Positions 33,565-41,952 of a stretch of 64,000 bases of DNA are shown one piece after another (the first letter of the stretch is position 1; every line of letters starts with the position of its first letter). The translations under genes and the position numbers were made by a program. Below the pieces are notes generated by a model. It saw only the letters and a list, made by a program, of their open reading frames with translations, searched no databases and had not been told where the DNA came from. Origin of the DNA: Bacteroidales bacterium UBA3834 (GTDB lineage: Bacteria > Bacteroidota > Bacteroidia > Bacteroidales > P3); assembly GCA_002392965.1 (NCBI GenBank), contig DGIA01000001.1, positions 5,950 to 69,949 on the forward strand. Reading direction: 5' to 3'.

Positions 33565-34595
33565 AACACAGGGTTTTCGCCTTGCTGCCTTTACTTGCAG
33601 CCACTCTGCTGGCACAAGCACAAGCCGTTCCGAATGTATTATTTATCGGTAACAGTTACACCGAAACAAACAACCTCCCACAAATGATAGCCGACATCGC
33701 CCAAAGCATGGGGGAAATGATGACCTTTGAAAAAAATACCCCCGGAGGCTGTAGTTTCAGACAACACTGCAGCAACAACTCCATGGCCTTGATACAGGAA
33801 GGGAGCTGGAACATTGTCGTTCTGCAGGAACAGAGTCAACTGCCCTCCTTCCCTCAAATGCAGGTGGAACAGGAATGCTTCCCCTATGCCCAGCAGTTGG
33901 TGGATTCCATTTATGCACATAATCCAGAAGCCGAACCCATGTTTTTCATGACCTGGGGACATAAAAACGGAGACCCGGACAACGCTTCAGAATATCCAGT
34001 GCTAGGCTCCTACGAAGGCATGGACAGTATGCTTTGTGAACGCTACATTTACATGGCTGAATCCAACGATGCCTCTCTTTGCCCCGTAGGTCGAGTTTGG
34101 CGCTATCTTCGCACACACAATCCCAACATAGAACTGTACCGGAACGACGGCAGTCATCCGTCCGTGGCTGGTAGTTATGCCGCAGCATGCTCCTTCTACG
34201 TAATGTTTTTCCATCGCGATCCAGACAGCATCGCTTTCAACGCCACCCTGGACGAGACCACTGCCCAGGCTATCCGCACTGCCGTAAAACACATTGTCTA
34301 TGACAGTCTCTCCCGTTGGCAGCAACCACGTCCCCAGAACCGAATCAACTCCTCTATATTACCAATCCATCTGAAAGCCTACCCCAATCCAACCACCACT
34401 CTCTTGACCGTGGAATCATCATCAATACCACAACAAATCGAACTGCTAAACATATACGGACAGATTCTGCAGACCTACACACCCTCCCGGATGCCCATCA
34501 GAATTAATCTCAGCGGCCTGCCCGCTGGAGCCTATCTACTACAAACCAAGACCGCTACCAGGAAAACCACACAAACAATCATCAAACAACATTGA
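33561..34595 (+). CDS. SGNH/GDSL-type hydrolase with T9SS C-terminal sorting domain
   Basis: 344 residues. A signal peptide (about 1-21, ending AQA) is followed by an SGNH hydrolase domain: the nucleophile block VLFIGNSYTETNNLP, QEQSQLP as the oxyanion block, TWGHKNGD, and the catalytic Asp-His in DGSHPSVAGSYAAAC. From about residue 268 a type IX secretion CTD (type A) is visible: LKAYPNPTTTLLTVES, IELLNIYGQILQTY, and INLSGLPAGAYLLQTKT. It should therefore be exported across the outer membrane and attached or released at the cell surface. The substrate is unknown (esterase or acetyl-esterase possible). Confidence 0.9.
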   Translation: MKHRVFALLPLLAATLLAQAQAVPNVLFIGNSYTETNNLPQMIADIAQSMGEMMTFEKNTPGGCSFRQHCSNNSMALIQEGSWNIVVLQEQSQLPSFPQMQVEQECFPYAQQLVDSIYAHNPEAEPMFFMTWGHKNGDPDNASEYPVLGSYEGMDSMLCERYIYMAESNDASLCPVGRVWRYLRTHNPNIELYRNDGSHPSVAGSYAAACSFYVMFFHRDPDSIAFNATLDETTAQAIRTAVKHIVYDSLSRWQQPRPQNRINSSILPIHLKAYPNPTTTLLTVESSSIPQQIELLNIYGQILQTYTPSRMPIRINLSGLPAGAYLLQTKTATRKTTQTIIKQH

Positions 34596-34609
34596 TGGAA
34601 ATAGCGCTA

Positions 34610-34647
34610 GAAAGCCCTGCTGTTTCACACGAAACAGCAGGGCTTTC
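34610..34647. terminator. Bidirectional terminator
   Basis: A 17-bp perfect stem (34610-34626 with 34631-34647) with an ACAC loop, between convergent genes. The inner part, TGTTTCACACGAAACA, is two mismatches from parS, probably by chance of palindromy. Confidence 0.9.
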
Positions 34648-34654
34648 TGTCTAA

Positions 34655-36520
34655 TTATCTGGCAAATACAATCAACAAAACCGAAATATCAGCTGGCGAA
34701 ATTCCACTGATTCTCGAGGCTTGGCCTATGGAAATTGGACGATAACGGTTAAGCTTCTCACGGCACTCGTAACTGAGTGCCGACAAAGTATAATAATCGA
34801 AATCCGCAGGCAGGGCTATATCTTCGAACTTCAAAATTCGGTTCGCCACATCCTGTTCCTTCTCAATATACCGTTGATACTTGATGGCGGTCTCTACCTC
34901 TTGCACCACTTCTTCGGGCAATTTAGACATAGCCTCAGCCACCGCCGGAACCACTTCTCCAAGTTCGACAAGCGACAACTCGGGACGCAGCAACAATGAA
35001 GAAAGGCGCACGCGCTGGCTCAACGCCGCCGAACCACGCTCCTCCAGCCATCCGTTGACTTCTGACGGCACCACCGACGACTCCTCCACCAACGTTGACA
35101 AGTCGGCAATCTGACGCTGCTTTTTCTCCATACGACGCATGCGGTTGTCGTCAGCTAAACCCAACGCATGGGAAAGAGGAGTCAATCGCTGGTCGGCATT
35201 GTCCTGACGGAGCAAAATCCGATATTCTGCCCTGGAGGTGAACATGCGGTACGGCTCATCAACCCCCTTGGTAACCAAGTCGTCTATCAACACGCCAATA
35301 TATGCCTGTGAGCGACTAAGAACGAAAGGCTTCATTCCATGTATCTTAAGTGCCGCATTGACCCCTGCCATCAACCCCTGGCAAGCAGCCTCTTCATACC
35401 CTGTAGTGCCATTGATCTGCCCTGCGAAGTATAGATTTTCAACACTCTTGGTTTCAAGCGTATAGGTCAATTGCGTAGGTGGAAAATAGTCATATTCTAT
35501 CGCATATCCGGGTTTAAAGATAGCTGCATGCTCTAACCCCTTGATAGTATGTAGTGCTGCAAGCTGAACATCCAAAGGTAACGAGGATGAAAAACCATTG
35601 AGATACCAGCTCTGGGAGTGCCACCCCTCGGGCTCGACAAAGAGCTGGTGATGATCTTTGTCGGCAAAACGGTCTATCTTGTCCTCAATGGAGGGACAGT
35701 AACGCGGCCCACGACCCTGAATGCGGCCGGTGAACATCGGCGACCTGGAAAACCCCGTACGCAAGATATCGTGCGTACGCATGTTGGTATTGGCCAGAAA
35801 GCACGACCTCTGCTCTGTAAGCGAGCAGGTGTCGGCAAAAGAAAATTTGGCAGGATGTTCGTCACCAGGCTGCTCTGTTAGCTGAGAAAAGTCAACAGTA
35901 CGTCCATCGATACGTACCGGAGTTCCAGTTTTAAGCCGCTTCACCTCAAACCCGACTTCGCGCAGTTGGTCGGACAACCCCATGGCCGGAGCCTCCCCTA
36001 CCCTGCCGCCACTCCACGAATCCTCACCCACATAAATAGTACCGTTAAGGAATGTGCCATTAGTAAGAACCACCGCCTGGGCCGGAATAGTGTGTCCCAT
36101 ACGCGTCTTAACGCCAGACACCGCCTTGCCGTCAAAAAGAAGCCCTATTACCTCATCCTGCCACAGCGAGAGATTGGGCACAGACTCCAATACCTGACGC
36201 CAATTGAGAGAGAAAAGCATTCGGTCACATTGCGCCCGCGGACTCCACATGGCAGGTCCTTTCGAACGGTTGAGCATACGGAACTGTAGAGCCGAACGGT
36301 CGGTGACAATACCTGACCAACCGCCGAGCGCATCAATCTCACGCACAATCTGACCCTTGGCAACCCCACCCATGGCGGGGTTGCAAGACATCTGACAAAT
36401 GGTATCAAGCATCTGAGTCACGAGCAACACCCGCGCTCCCAGTTTGGCAGCAGCAGCGGCAGCTTCGGCACCTGCATGACCGGCACCTACAACCACTATA
36501 TCATACGGCTCAAACTGCAT
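34655..36520 (-). CDS. mnmG: tRNA uridine-5-carboxymethylaminomethyl modification enzyme MnmG
   Basis: FAD enzyme that with MnmE installs cmnm5 at U34 of tRNAs, also called GidA. Shows VVGAGHAGAEAAAAAAKLGA, CNPAMGGVAKGQIVREIDALGG, LKTGTPVRIDGRTVDFSQL, the conserved YFAGQINGTTGYEEAACQGLMAGVNAAL, and the C-terminal LNRYRPISIGQASRISGISPADISVLL helical domain. 621 residues, full length. It follows ybeY after 12 bp. Its partner mnmE is not in the window. Confidence 0.98.
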   Translation of the reverse strand: MQFEPYDIVVVGAGHAGAEAAAAAAKLGARVLLVTQMLDTICQMSCNPAMGGVAKGQIVREIDALGGWSGIVTDRSALQFRMLNRSKGPAMWSPRAQCDRMLFSLNWRQVLESVPNLSLWQDEVIGLLFDGKAVSGVKTRMGHTIPAQAVVLTNGTFLNGTIYVGEDSWSGGRVGEAPAMGLSDQLREVGFEVKRLKTGTPVRIDGRTVDFSQLTEQPGDEHPAKFSFADTCSLTEQRSCFLANTNMRTHDILRTGFSRSPMFTGRIQGRGPRYCPSIEDKIDRFADKDHHQLFVEPEGWHSQSWYLNGFSSSLPLDVQLAALHTIKGLEHAAIFKPGYAIEYDYFPPTQLTYTLETKSVENLYFAGQINGTTGYEEAACQGLMAGVNAALKIHGMKPFVLSRSQAYIGVLIDDLVTKGVDEPYRMFTSRAEYRILLRQDNADQRLTPLSHALGLADDNRMRRMEKKQRQIADLSTLVEESSVVPSEVNGWLEERGSAALSQRVRLSSLLLRPELSLVELGEVVPAVAEAMSKLPEEVVQEVETAIKYQRYIEKEQDVANRILKFEDIALPADFDYYTLSALSYECREKLNRYRPISIGQASRISGISPADISVLLIVFAR

Positions 36521-36532
36521 AGAATATGATAT

Positions 36533-36976
36533 TTAGACATTCCGTTCCTCGTGAAACAACTCATCCCACAATACCAACGACTCCTCTTCCTGACGACGCA
36601 TCTCGACAGCCTCTTCGTCCGTTTTATCTCCCTGACCCAGGAGATGCAACACACCATGAACCACGACGCGATGCAATTCCTGTTCGAACGGCACCCCGAA
36701 CTTCACGGCATTCTCCCCCACCCTCTCGATGCTAATCATTATATCACCCGAAATCAATCCACCCGCCACATAATCGAACGTAATGATATCGGTATAGGTA
36801 TCATGGTTCAGGTATTGACGATTCACCCCAAGCAGGTACTCATCGTCACAAAAGAGATAATTGATGTTGCCCACCGACTTTCCACGACGCACAATCACTT
36901 CTGAGAGCCATTTTTTCAATTTACCTGGCTCAAGAAGTTCGAAATCTCCAGATTGTACAGAAAACCGAATAGCCAT
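36533..36976 (-). CDS. ybeY: Endoribonuclease YbeY
   Basis: Single-strand endoribonuclease in 16S rRNA maturation and ribosome quality control. 147 residues, with VNRQYLNHDTYTDIITFDY and the zinc motif HRVVVHGVLHLLGQGDKT. Two His are present, while the third metal position is Asp in place of the usual His, as is common in Bacteroidota versions. It is followed by mnmG 12 bp downstream, so probably co-transcribed. Confidence 0.95.
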   Translation of the reverse strand: MAIRFSVQSGDFELLEPGKLKKWLSEVIVRRGKSVGNINYLFCDDEYLLGVNRQYLNHDTYTDIITFDYVAGGLISGDIMISIERVGENAVKFGVPFEQELHRVVVHGVLHLLGQGDKTDEEAVEMRRQEEESLVLWDELFHEERNV

Positions 36977-37110
36977 TATTATCTATATATTGCTAATTAT
37001 CAGTATGGTACACGAGAATCTATCATCATTATTCCTCAAAATCCCGCTCACGCTTTCCTTTGGGCAAGGCTGAGATACTCTCCACACGACGGAAATCGAG
37101 GAACCACACC

Positions 37111-37566
37111 TCATGCCGCCACCAATGAAAAATGCTCCTTCAAGACAGCGATACGTTCCAATGCATCAGCGGGAGAGATGCCCGCCACCAAGAATTCCAT
37201 CCTCACCCGACGACCACCCTCGGAGAAAGTCATGTGGTCGGAGAGCGATTTCATGACGAAGATGCCCTCCCCCTTCGACTGACCGGCGGCAGGGAAGTCA
37301 CCAAACCGACCAAAATCGAATCCGTCTCCCTCATCAGCCACCTCGACAAAGATGCCTCCGCGGCAGGTACCGAGAGTCAGTGCCACCAGACGGTCGGGAT
37401 TGGAACCGTTGCCATGCACGATGGCATTCTCCACTGCCTGCATCACAGCCACCGTCACCGCCGAGCAACTGTCGCCCACATGGCATTCCTGACAGAAATG
37501 AAACAAACGCTCCTCGACCACAGGCATATTCCCAGCATCGGACTGTATAACAAACGATTCCGTCAT
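37111..37566 (-). CDS. Anti-sigma/serine-kinase-type ATP-binding protein (RsbW-like)
   Basis: 151 residues of GHKL ATPase fold. The N-box is AVMQAVENAIVHGNGS, and the G1 box is VADEGDGFDFGRFG; a Gly-rich lid KGEGIFVMKSLSDHM follows. Such proteins phosphorylate anti-sigma antagonists in partner-switching systems. No antagonist or sigma gene is adjacent, so its target is unknown. It has its own promoter (37591-37598) with an 11-bp repeat array upstream. Confidence 0.85.
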   Translation of the reverse strand: MTESFVIQSDAGNMPVVEERLFHFCQECHVGDSCSAVTVAVMQAVENAIVHGNGSNPDRLVALTLGTCRGGIFVEVADEGDGFDFGRFGDFPAAGQSKGEGIFVMKSLSDHMTFSEGGRRVRMEFLVAGISPADALERIAVLKEHFSLVAA

Positions 37567-37590
37567 TGTAGCATTCTTTTAAGACAGCCA

Positions 37591-37598
37591 CAAAGTTA
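37591..37598 (-). promoter_or_regulatory. -7 box for RsbW-like gene
   Basis: TAACTTTG on the minus strand, 25 bp from the start codon. Confidence 0.65.
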
Positions 37599-37688
37599 CA
37601 TAAAAATCCCGAACCATCAACCATTAGTTTGAAAATAATGGTCACCCGTCACATATTCAACTGAAATCCAATGCATCCAAGCACACTC

Positions 37689-37756
37689 CTCCGTATCACC
37701 TCCATCTCACCTCCGTATCACCTCCGTCTCACCTCCGTTGACAGACGGAGGAGCAA
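37689..37756. repeat. 11-bp repeat array upstream of RsbW-like gene
   Basis: CTCC(G/A)T cores at 37689, 37700, 37711, 37722 and 37733, exactly 11 bp apart; on the minus strand these read ACGGAGGTGAG. An inverted copy GACGGAGGAG follows at about 37744. The array begins 91 bp upstream of the -7 box and points the same way as the gene. Confidence 0.95.
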
Positions 37757-37835
37757 CAGTGGGGTAATGGAGAAAAGACGGAGATGAACATAAGATAAGA
37801 TTAATTACATCCTCCGCTATTAAAACAAGCTCCGC

Positions 37836-40800
37836 CTATCGGTAGAAATAGTCGTTGACTTTGTCGCGATAGTAGGGCGAGAGGGTAGGGGGGACTGTGC
37901 GTAGCGGGTCAGCGGTGGACTTCAGCTGATTGTTGTACTTTTCCAGCTCAGCGGGCGAAGGTTGACTATAAAGGTCGCCAGCTTCATGGCTTTCACGACG
38001 CTGCTCTTTCTCGCGCTGCATCTCGGCTCGTTCGTGTTCCAACAGGCGAGTCATAATCTGCTGCTGGCGCTGGAGGGTTTGCTGAGTGATGGTACGGTTC
38101 ACCAGGTCGGTCTCGGTCTGCTCCATCTGGCGCATCATCTGGTCTATTTCGCGGGCCAGCTTAGGATCGCCGCCACTGGCCGACTTCATTTCCTGCCCGT
38201 ACTCCTGCATCATACGGCGTATCATCTCCTGCTGTGCCGCCATCTTGGCAAACTCCTCGCTCATCTGCTGCCCTTGCCCCAACTGGTGACGGCCACCCTG
38301 CTGCTTGCCCTGCTTGTCAAGCTGCTTCTTCAGGGCTTCCATCTGCCGGTTGAGCTCTTGCTGCATCTGGCGCATCGACTTGGGCGACGGCTTTCCTTTG
38401 CCCGGATTGCTGCACTGGCTGCTGCTCTTGCCTGGGTTCTTGCACTGGCCGTTCTTTTTCTTCTGACTATTCTGGCGCATCTGGTTCTGCATCTGGTCGA
38501 GACTCTCAGCCAACACAAGGGCCAGATTGTTGAGAGAGGTCATGCTGTACTGCATGGAACGGGCGGCCTGGGGGTTCTTATAGCTTCCGTAGAAACTCTG
38601 GTTCATGTCTAACAAACCATTGAGCGAGAGGCCTATACTCGAGTTTACCTCACCCACCTCCTTACTGATGGCCGAGGCCACCTGCAACTGCCGTTTGGCC
38701 ATGGCCCGCAGCGAGTCCTCAACCATACGAAAGTCATCACGCACTCGGTTCTGGCGGGCAATGACGGTTTGGTACTTGGGATCCTGGATATAGACAGCGT
38801 TGACGTCGGCGATAAGTTCCTCTTGGTTGAAAGAGAGTTGCACCAAATTCTTCAACAACTGGCGCACTTGGGCGGCATCTTCGGCCATGTCCTGTTGCTC
38901 GGCATCCACCTGCGCCTCAGCAACTGCCTCGCTGAGGCGTTCGAGGTCATCGGCAGCCTCTTGCTGCATCTTCGAGGCATCCTTGTTTCTGCCCTTCTGC
39001 AGGTTTTGCTGTGCATCCTGCTGGTGCTGCTCCACCTGCTGTTCAAGCCCGGTGGGGATCTTGAAGTCGGTAGCAGGGTCTAAATCCTTATAATCCTGAT
39101 GAATCTGTTCAAGATCCTGTTTCAATTGCTGGAAACGGTCGTTCAACTCCTGCTGCTTCTGTATCAGCGCTTCTTTTTCCGTTCCCTTGGCCTGCTCTGT
39201 TTCACGGGAAACATTGCGCTGTTCTTCGGCCAGACGATCCAATTTCTGGATGGTTTGTTCCACCTTTTTCTCAATTTCCAAGCGCTTCATCAGTTCGATA
39301 TTCTGGTCCAATTGACGCTCCAGTTCGGCATTGTCCATCTTCAACTGCTCCAACTGCTGCTGCACATTTTTCTTGTCGAGCTCCTGCATCATGCGCTCAA
39401 TCTCCGCCATTGTCTCCTTCATTTTCTCGTCCATCACCTCGTTCATCAGGCGGTCCAGTTCGCGCTGCTTCTCCATCAACTGCTCACTCTGCTCACGGTA
39501 CTTCTGCTCCAAACGGTTGTTCTCCTGTATCTGCTGCTGCATCTGCTGCATCATACGGCGCACCTCCTTCTGCTTCTCAGCAATCTGCTCCAAGTCCTTG
39601 CGCTCCTGCCAACCCAGCTCCTTCTTATCGACAAGCTTTTTCATCATCTCATTGATTTCCTCCTGGAGACGTTTCAATTCGCTCATCTGGGCGTCAGCGC
39701 TCTGGCGCACTTCGTTGTTGGTCTGCTCCAGCATGTGGTCAAGATCTTCCTCAGAGGGAATCTTTATTTCAAACACCTGGGAACGAGCTGTTTTAGGGCC
39801 ATGGATGGCGTCGTTGTCCGATACCTCAAACCAATAACTGAGCTCGTCGCCCGGAGCAAGAACGAGCTCGGCAGTATTAAACGAAAAGTAGAACTCTTGG
39901 GCAGCACCCTCGCCAAGGGTCATTTCGGCCTCACTGAGGCCATTTCGGGTTGTGTCGGCAGAATTGTCTGTCCGATGGGTAAAAACGAGCCTGGAGAAGC
40001 CGTAATCATCCTTGATGCGCCCTCGGAACAGCCGACGGTCGGGATAAAGCGAATCGGTGACCTCCTCCACGGAAATCTGCGGCAGGGCATCCTTGATGGC
40101 AGAAAGGAAGAACCTCAACGTATCGGACGAATGATGAGCATTGCTGACACAGAAATAATATTCCATATCGTCCATCACCTGACGGCTGATTTCCACCTGC
40201 CCGTTGCTGCCTACTGCACTTTCCACCTTCCACTTTCCACCTTCCGCCTCAAAACACAGCGTGTCAGCATCCTGGGTTTGGAAAATCCAGCGCACCACCG
40301 TCCCTTCGGGCACGGAGGCGTCGCCCAAATCAACCACCGTCTCAGCCTTACGGCCAGTATAGGCAGGGTAGGAGAGGAGCATGCGGAACGAGCGCACTGC
40401 AGGATTGGGCAGCACCACAAGACGGTAGTCCTGCGAGGTCACCCCACCACCTTCCAGATGGAATATCTGGCTCTGCTGCAGTTTGTTGAAGCTATAGGAG
40501 AAATGTTCCTTGTCGGGATGCATTCTGTAGCGACGGCCATCGATACATAGGGTCACCTCGGCGGGTTTGGCATCACCCTCTGTGGTGACCCTCAATTCAA
40601 AATCCTCTCCCTGACGGCAGGAAAGGGTTTCGTTCAGCACCCGGAAAACGAAAGGTGCCGGACGCTCATAGACGGTGCTGTAGTTCACAATGCGTTTCGA
40701 GGAGCCCGTGACCACTTGTGGTGCCACCAGAAGCAGCACTGCCAGCGCCACCAGCGGCGGCAAGGCATATTTCAGGTACTTTCTGTTCCCCCGGAAGTCA

Positions 40801-41228
40801 ATGGCATTGAGGAACGGCACAGGCTTCAGTTGAGCAGTTTTCTGTTCCACTGCGGCAAGCAACAGTTCGCTTTCCTCACCCTCCATCAACTGCAGCAAAT
40901 TGAGCAATTTATCACTTACCTCGGGGAAGTGTCTGCCGATGATACGGGCGGCCTCTTCACGGCTGATACGCTTGCCCAAACCGTTCAACTTCAGCAGCGG
41001 ACGAACGATAAACCACCCCGTCACGGCCACCACCGCAGCCAACCCGAGCCAGAATATCAACCCTCGGGCCAGCCTCGATAGCCATCCGAAATGCTCCAAC
41101 AGCACTGCCGCCAAAAAGAGCGTCAGCACGATGCCCACAGCATACAACACACCCTTGATCAGGAGATTCTTGTAGTACTTCCTGATAAAAGCATCAAGTG
41201 CCTGCAGTATGTCCGTGGGCCGTGTCAA
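37836..41228 (-). CDS. DUF4175 family membrane protein with long coiled coil
   Basis: 1130 residues. N-terminal transmembrane helices lie at about 22-44, 53-75 and 160-180. A periplasmic beta-rich region with Ig-like strands follows (about 190-500). A very long Gln/Glu/Met-rich coiled coil covers roughly 505-800 (MQQMQQQIQENNRLEQ and similar). The C-terminal third is a Gln/Lys/Asn-rich helical region with KKKNGQCKNPGKSS-type low complexity. This matches Bacteroidota DUF4175 proteins, whose role is unknown. It follows a lipoprotein gene 9 bp upstream. A heptad tract at 40218-40245 encodes GGKWKVESA-type residues, and a parS-like 16-mer lies at 39198. Confidence 0.85.
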   Translation of the reverse strand: MTRPTDILQALDAFIRKYYKNLLIKGVLYAVGIVLTLFLAAVLLEHFGWLSRLARGLIFWLGLAAVVAVTGWFIVRPLLKLNGLGKRISREEAARIIGRHFPEVSDKLLNLLQLMEGEESELLLAAVEQKTAQLKPVPFLNAIDFRGNRKYLKYALPPLVALAVLLLVAPQVVTGSSKRIVNYSTVYERPAPFVFRVLNETLSCRQGEDFELRVTTEGDAKPAEVTLCIDGRRYRMHPDKEHFSYSFNKLQQSQIFHLEGGGVTSQDYRLVVLPNPAVRSFRMLLSYPAYTGRKAETVVDLGDASVPEGTVVRWIFQTQDADTLCFEAEGGKWKVESAVGSNGQVEISRQVMDDMEYYFCVSNAHHSSDTLRFFLSAIKDALPQISVEEVTDSLYPDRRLFRGRIKDDYGFSRLVFTHRTDNSADTTRNGLSEAEMTLGEGAAQEFYFSFNTAELVLAPGDELSYWFEVSDNDAIHGPKTARSQVFEIKIPSEEDLDHMLEQTNNEVRQSADAQMSELKRLQEEINEMMKKLVDKKELGWQERKDLEQIAEKQKEVRRMMQQMQQQIQENNRLEQKYREQSEQLMEKQRELDRLMNEVMDEKMKETMAEIERMMQELDKKNVQQQLEQLKMDNAELERQLDQNIELMKRLEIEKKVEQTIQKLDRLAEEQRNVSRETEQAKGTEKEALIQKQQELNDRFQQLKQDLEQIHQDYKDLDPATDFKIPTGLEQQVEQHQQDAQQNLQKGRNKDASKMQQEAADDLERLSEAVAEAQVDAEQQDMAEDAAQVRQLLKNLVQLSFNQEELIADVNAVYIQDPKYQTVIARQNRVRDDFRMVEDSLRAMAKRQLQVASAISKEVGEVNSSIGLSLNGLLDMNQSFYGSYKNPQAARSMQYSMTSLNNLALVLAESLDQMQNQMRQNSQKKKNGQCKNPGKSSSQCSNPGKGKPSPKSMRQMQQELNRQMEALKKQLDKQGKQQGGRHQLGQGQQMSEEFAKMAAQQEMIRRMMQEYGQEMKSASGGDPKLAREIDQMMRQMEQTETDLVNRTITQQTLQRQQQIMTRLLEHERAEMQREKEQRRESHEAGDLYSQPSPAELEKYNNQLKSTADPLRTVPPTLSPYYRDKVNDYFYR
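39198..39213. other. parS-like sequence (one mismatch), inside DUF4175 gene
   Basis: TGTTTCACGGGAAACA differs from the consensus TGTTTCACGTGAAACA at one position. Being coding (Asn-Val-Ser-Arg-Glu-Thr), it could be accidental, but it lies about 11 kb from the candidate origin. Confidence 0.45.
40218..40245. repeat. 7-bp tandem repeat inside DUF4175 gene
   Basis: Heptads ACTTTCC, ACCTTCC, ACTTTCC, ACCTTCC on the plus strand, coding in the minus-strand gene. Member of the dispersed heptad family. Confidence 0.85.
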
Positions 41229-41237
41229 AAGGTCACC

Positions 41238-41834
41238 TTATTGCTTCTGGCCGGCCTTGATGGTGGCGCCGGCGGTCTTGTTGTAGTAGGCCTCTACCCA
41301 GTTGGCGTTGAAAAACTCATCCACCTTAGTCATGTTCACTTTGGCCCAACCGTAGTGGATACCGTCACTCAACTTCACGCGGAGCCCTACGTACCAAGTG
41401 CCCACCGTAGGCTCGAAGAAGTAGGCGTCGCCGAGGCCATAGTATCCGTTGGGATCCATATTGGGGCCAATGACAGCATTCGCGGCGAGGTTCACGATGT
41501 GGTCGTGCAAATACTGCCCACCGGCACCGGCTTCGGCCACAGTCACCACGTTGGTACCCTGTTCGGCATCCATCTCGTCGAAACGGAGGGTGCTGCCAGA
41601 AAATTCCTCATCCATGATGCGGTATTCCAGCACACCGTCGCCGTTGAAGTCCATTCCCGGCACATCATTGAAAGCACCGAATGAGCCGGTGCCGATAACC
41701 GCCTGGGCGATAGAACTTGACGTACCACCGTTCGCGTTGTTGGTGGTGGCATTGCCATTCGTTGTCTCATCTTTCTGGCAACCGGTTGCCGTCAGCAACA
41801 CCAAGGCTGCTGCAAAATAAAAAGCTTTTTTCAT
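41238..41834 (-). CDS. Hypothetical lipoprotein
   Basis: 198 residues with a lipobox signal peptide (MKKAFYFAAALVLLTATGCQ, Cys19) and an Asn/Thr-rich linker. The mature domain contains DFNGDGVLEYRIMDEEFSGST, YFFEPTVGTWYVGLRVKLSDG and HYGWAKVNM, resembling secreted beta-sandwich proteins of Bacteroidota. The function is unknown. The DNGDG-like loop might bind calcium. The next gene, DUF4175, begins 9 bp downstream. The start was chosen for the signal peptide. Confidence 0.75.
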   Translation of the reverse strand: MKKAFYFAAALVLLTATGCQKDETTNGNATTNNANGGTSSSIAQAVIGTGSFGAFNDVPGMDFNGDGVLEYRIMDEEFSGSTLRFDEMDAEQGTNVVTVAEAGAGGQYLHDHIVNLAANAVIGPNMDPNGYYGLGDAYFFEPTVGTWYVGLRVKLSDGIHYGWAKVNMTKVDEFFNANWVEAYYNKTAGATIKAGQKQ

Positions 41835-41866
41835 TCTTTTGTTGTTTTTTGTGAATAATGAATCTG

Positions 41867-41874
41867 CAAAAATA
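41867..41874 (-). promoter_or_regulatory. -7 box for lipoprotein-DUF4175 operon
   Basis: TATTTTTG on the minus strand, 33 bp upstream of the lipoprotein start. Confidence 0.65.
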
Positions 41875-41902
41875 CGACAATTCCGCCACATAGAAAAAAA
41901 AT

Positions 41903-41933
41903 TTTGATAATCGTCTCAACATTTGTACCTTTG
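41903..41933 (+). promoter_or_regulatory. Promoter for the SDR gene
   Basis: TTTG at 41903-41906, 19-bp gap, TACCTTTG at 41926-41933: a complete Bacteroidota promoter, divergent from the lipoprotein promoter. Confidence 0.8.
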
Positions 41934-41952
41934 CAAAAAATTTAGAGAAAAA

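Noticed and set aside
34621..34636. TGTTTCACACGAAACA as a third parS site
   Set aside because: Two mismatches at the centre and it lies in the loop region of a perfect terminator hairpin, which explains the palindrome.
36533..36976. YbeY missing a zinc ligand as a broken gene
   Set aside because: The His-to-Asp change at the third position is common in Bacteroidota YbeY; the rest is intact.
39099..40550. 483-codon plus-strand frame inside DUF4175
   Set aside because: Leu/Phe-rich translation mirrors the Gln/Glu coiled coil on the other strand; no start signal or motif.
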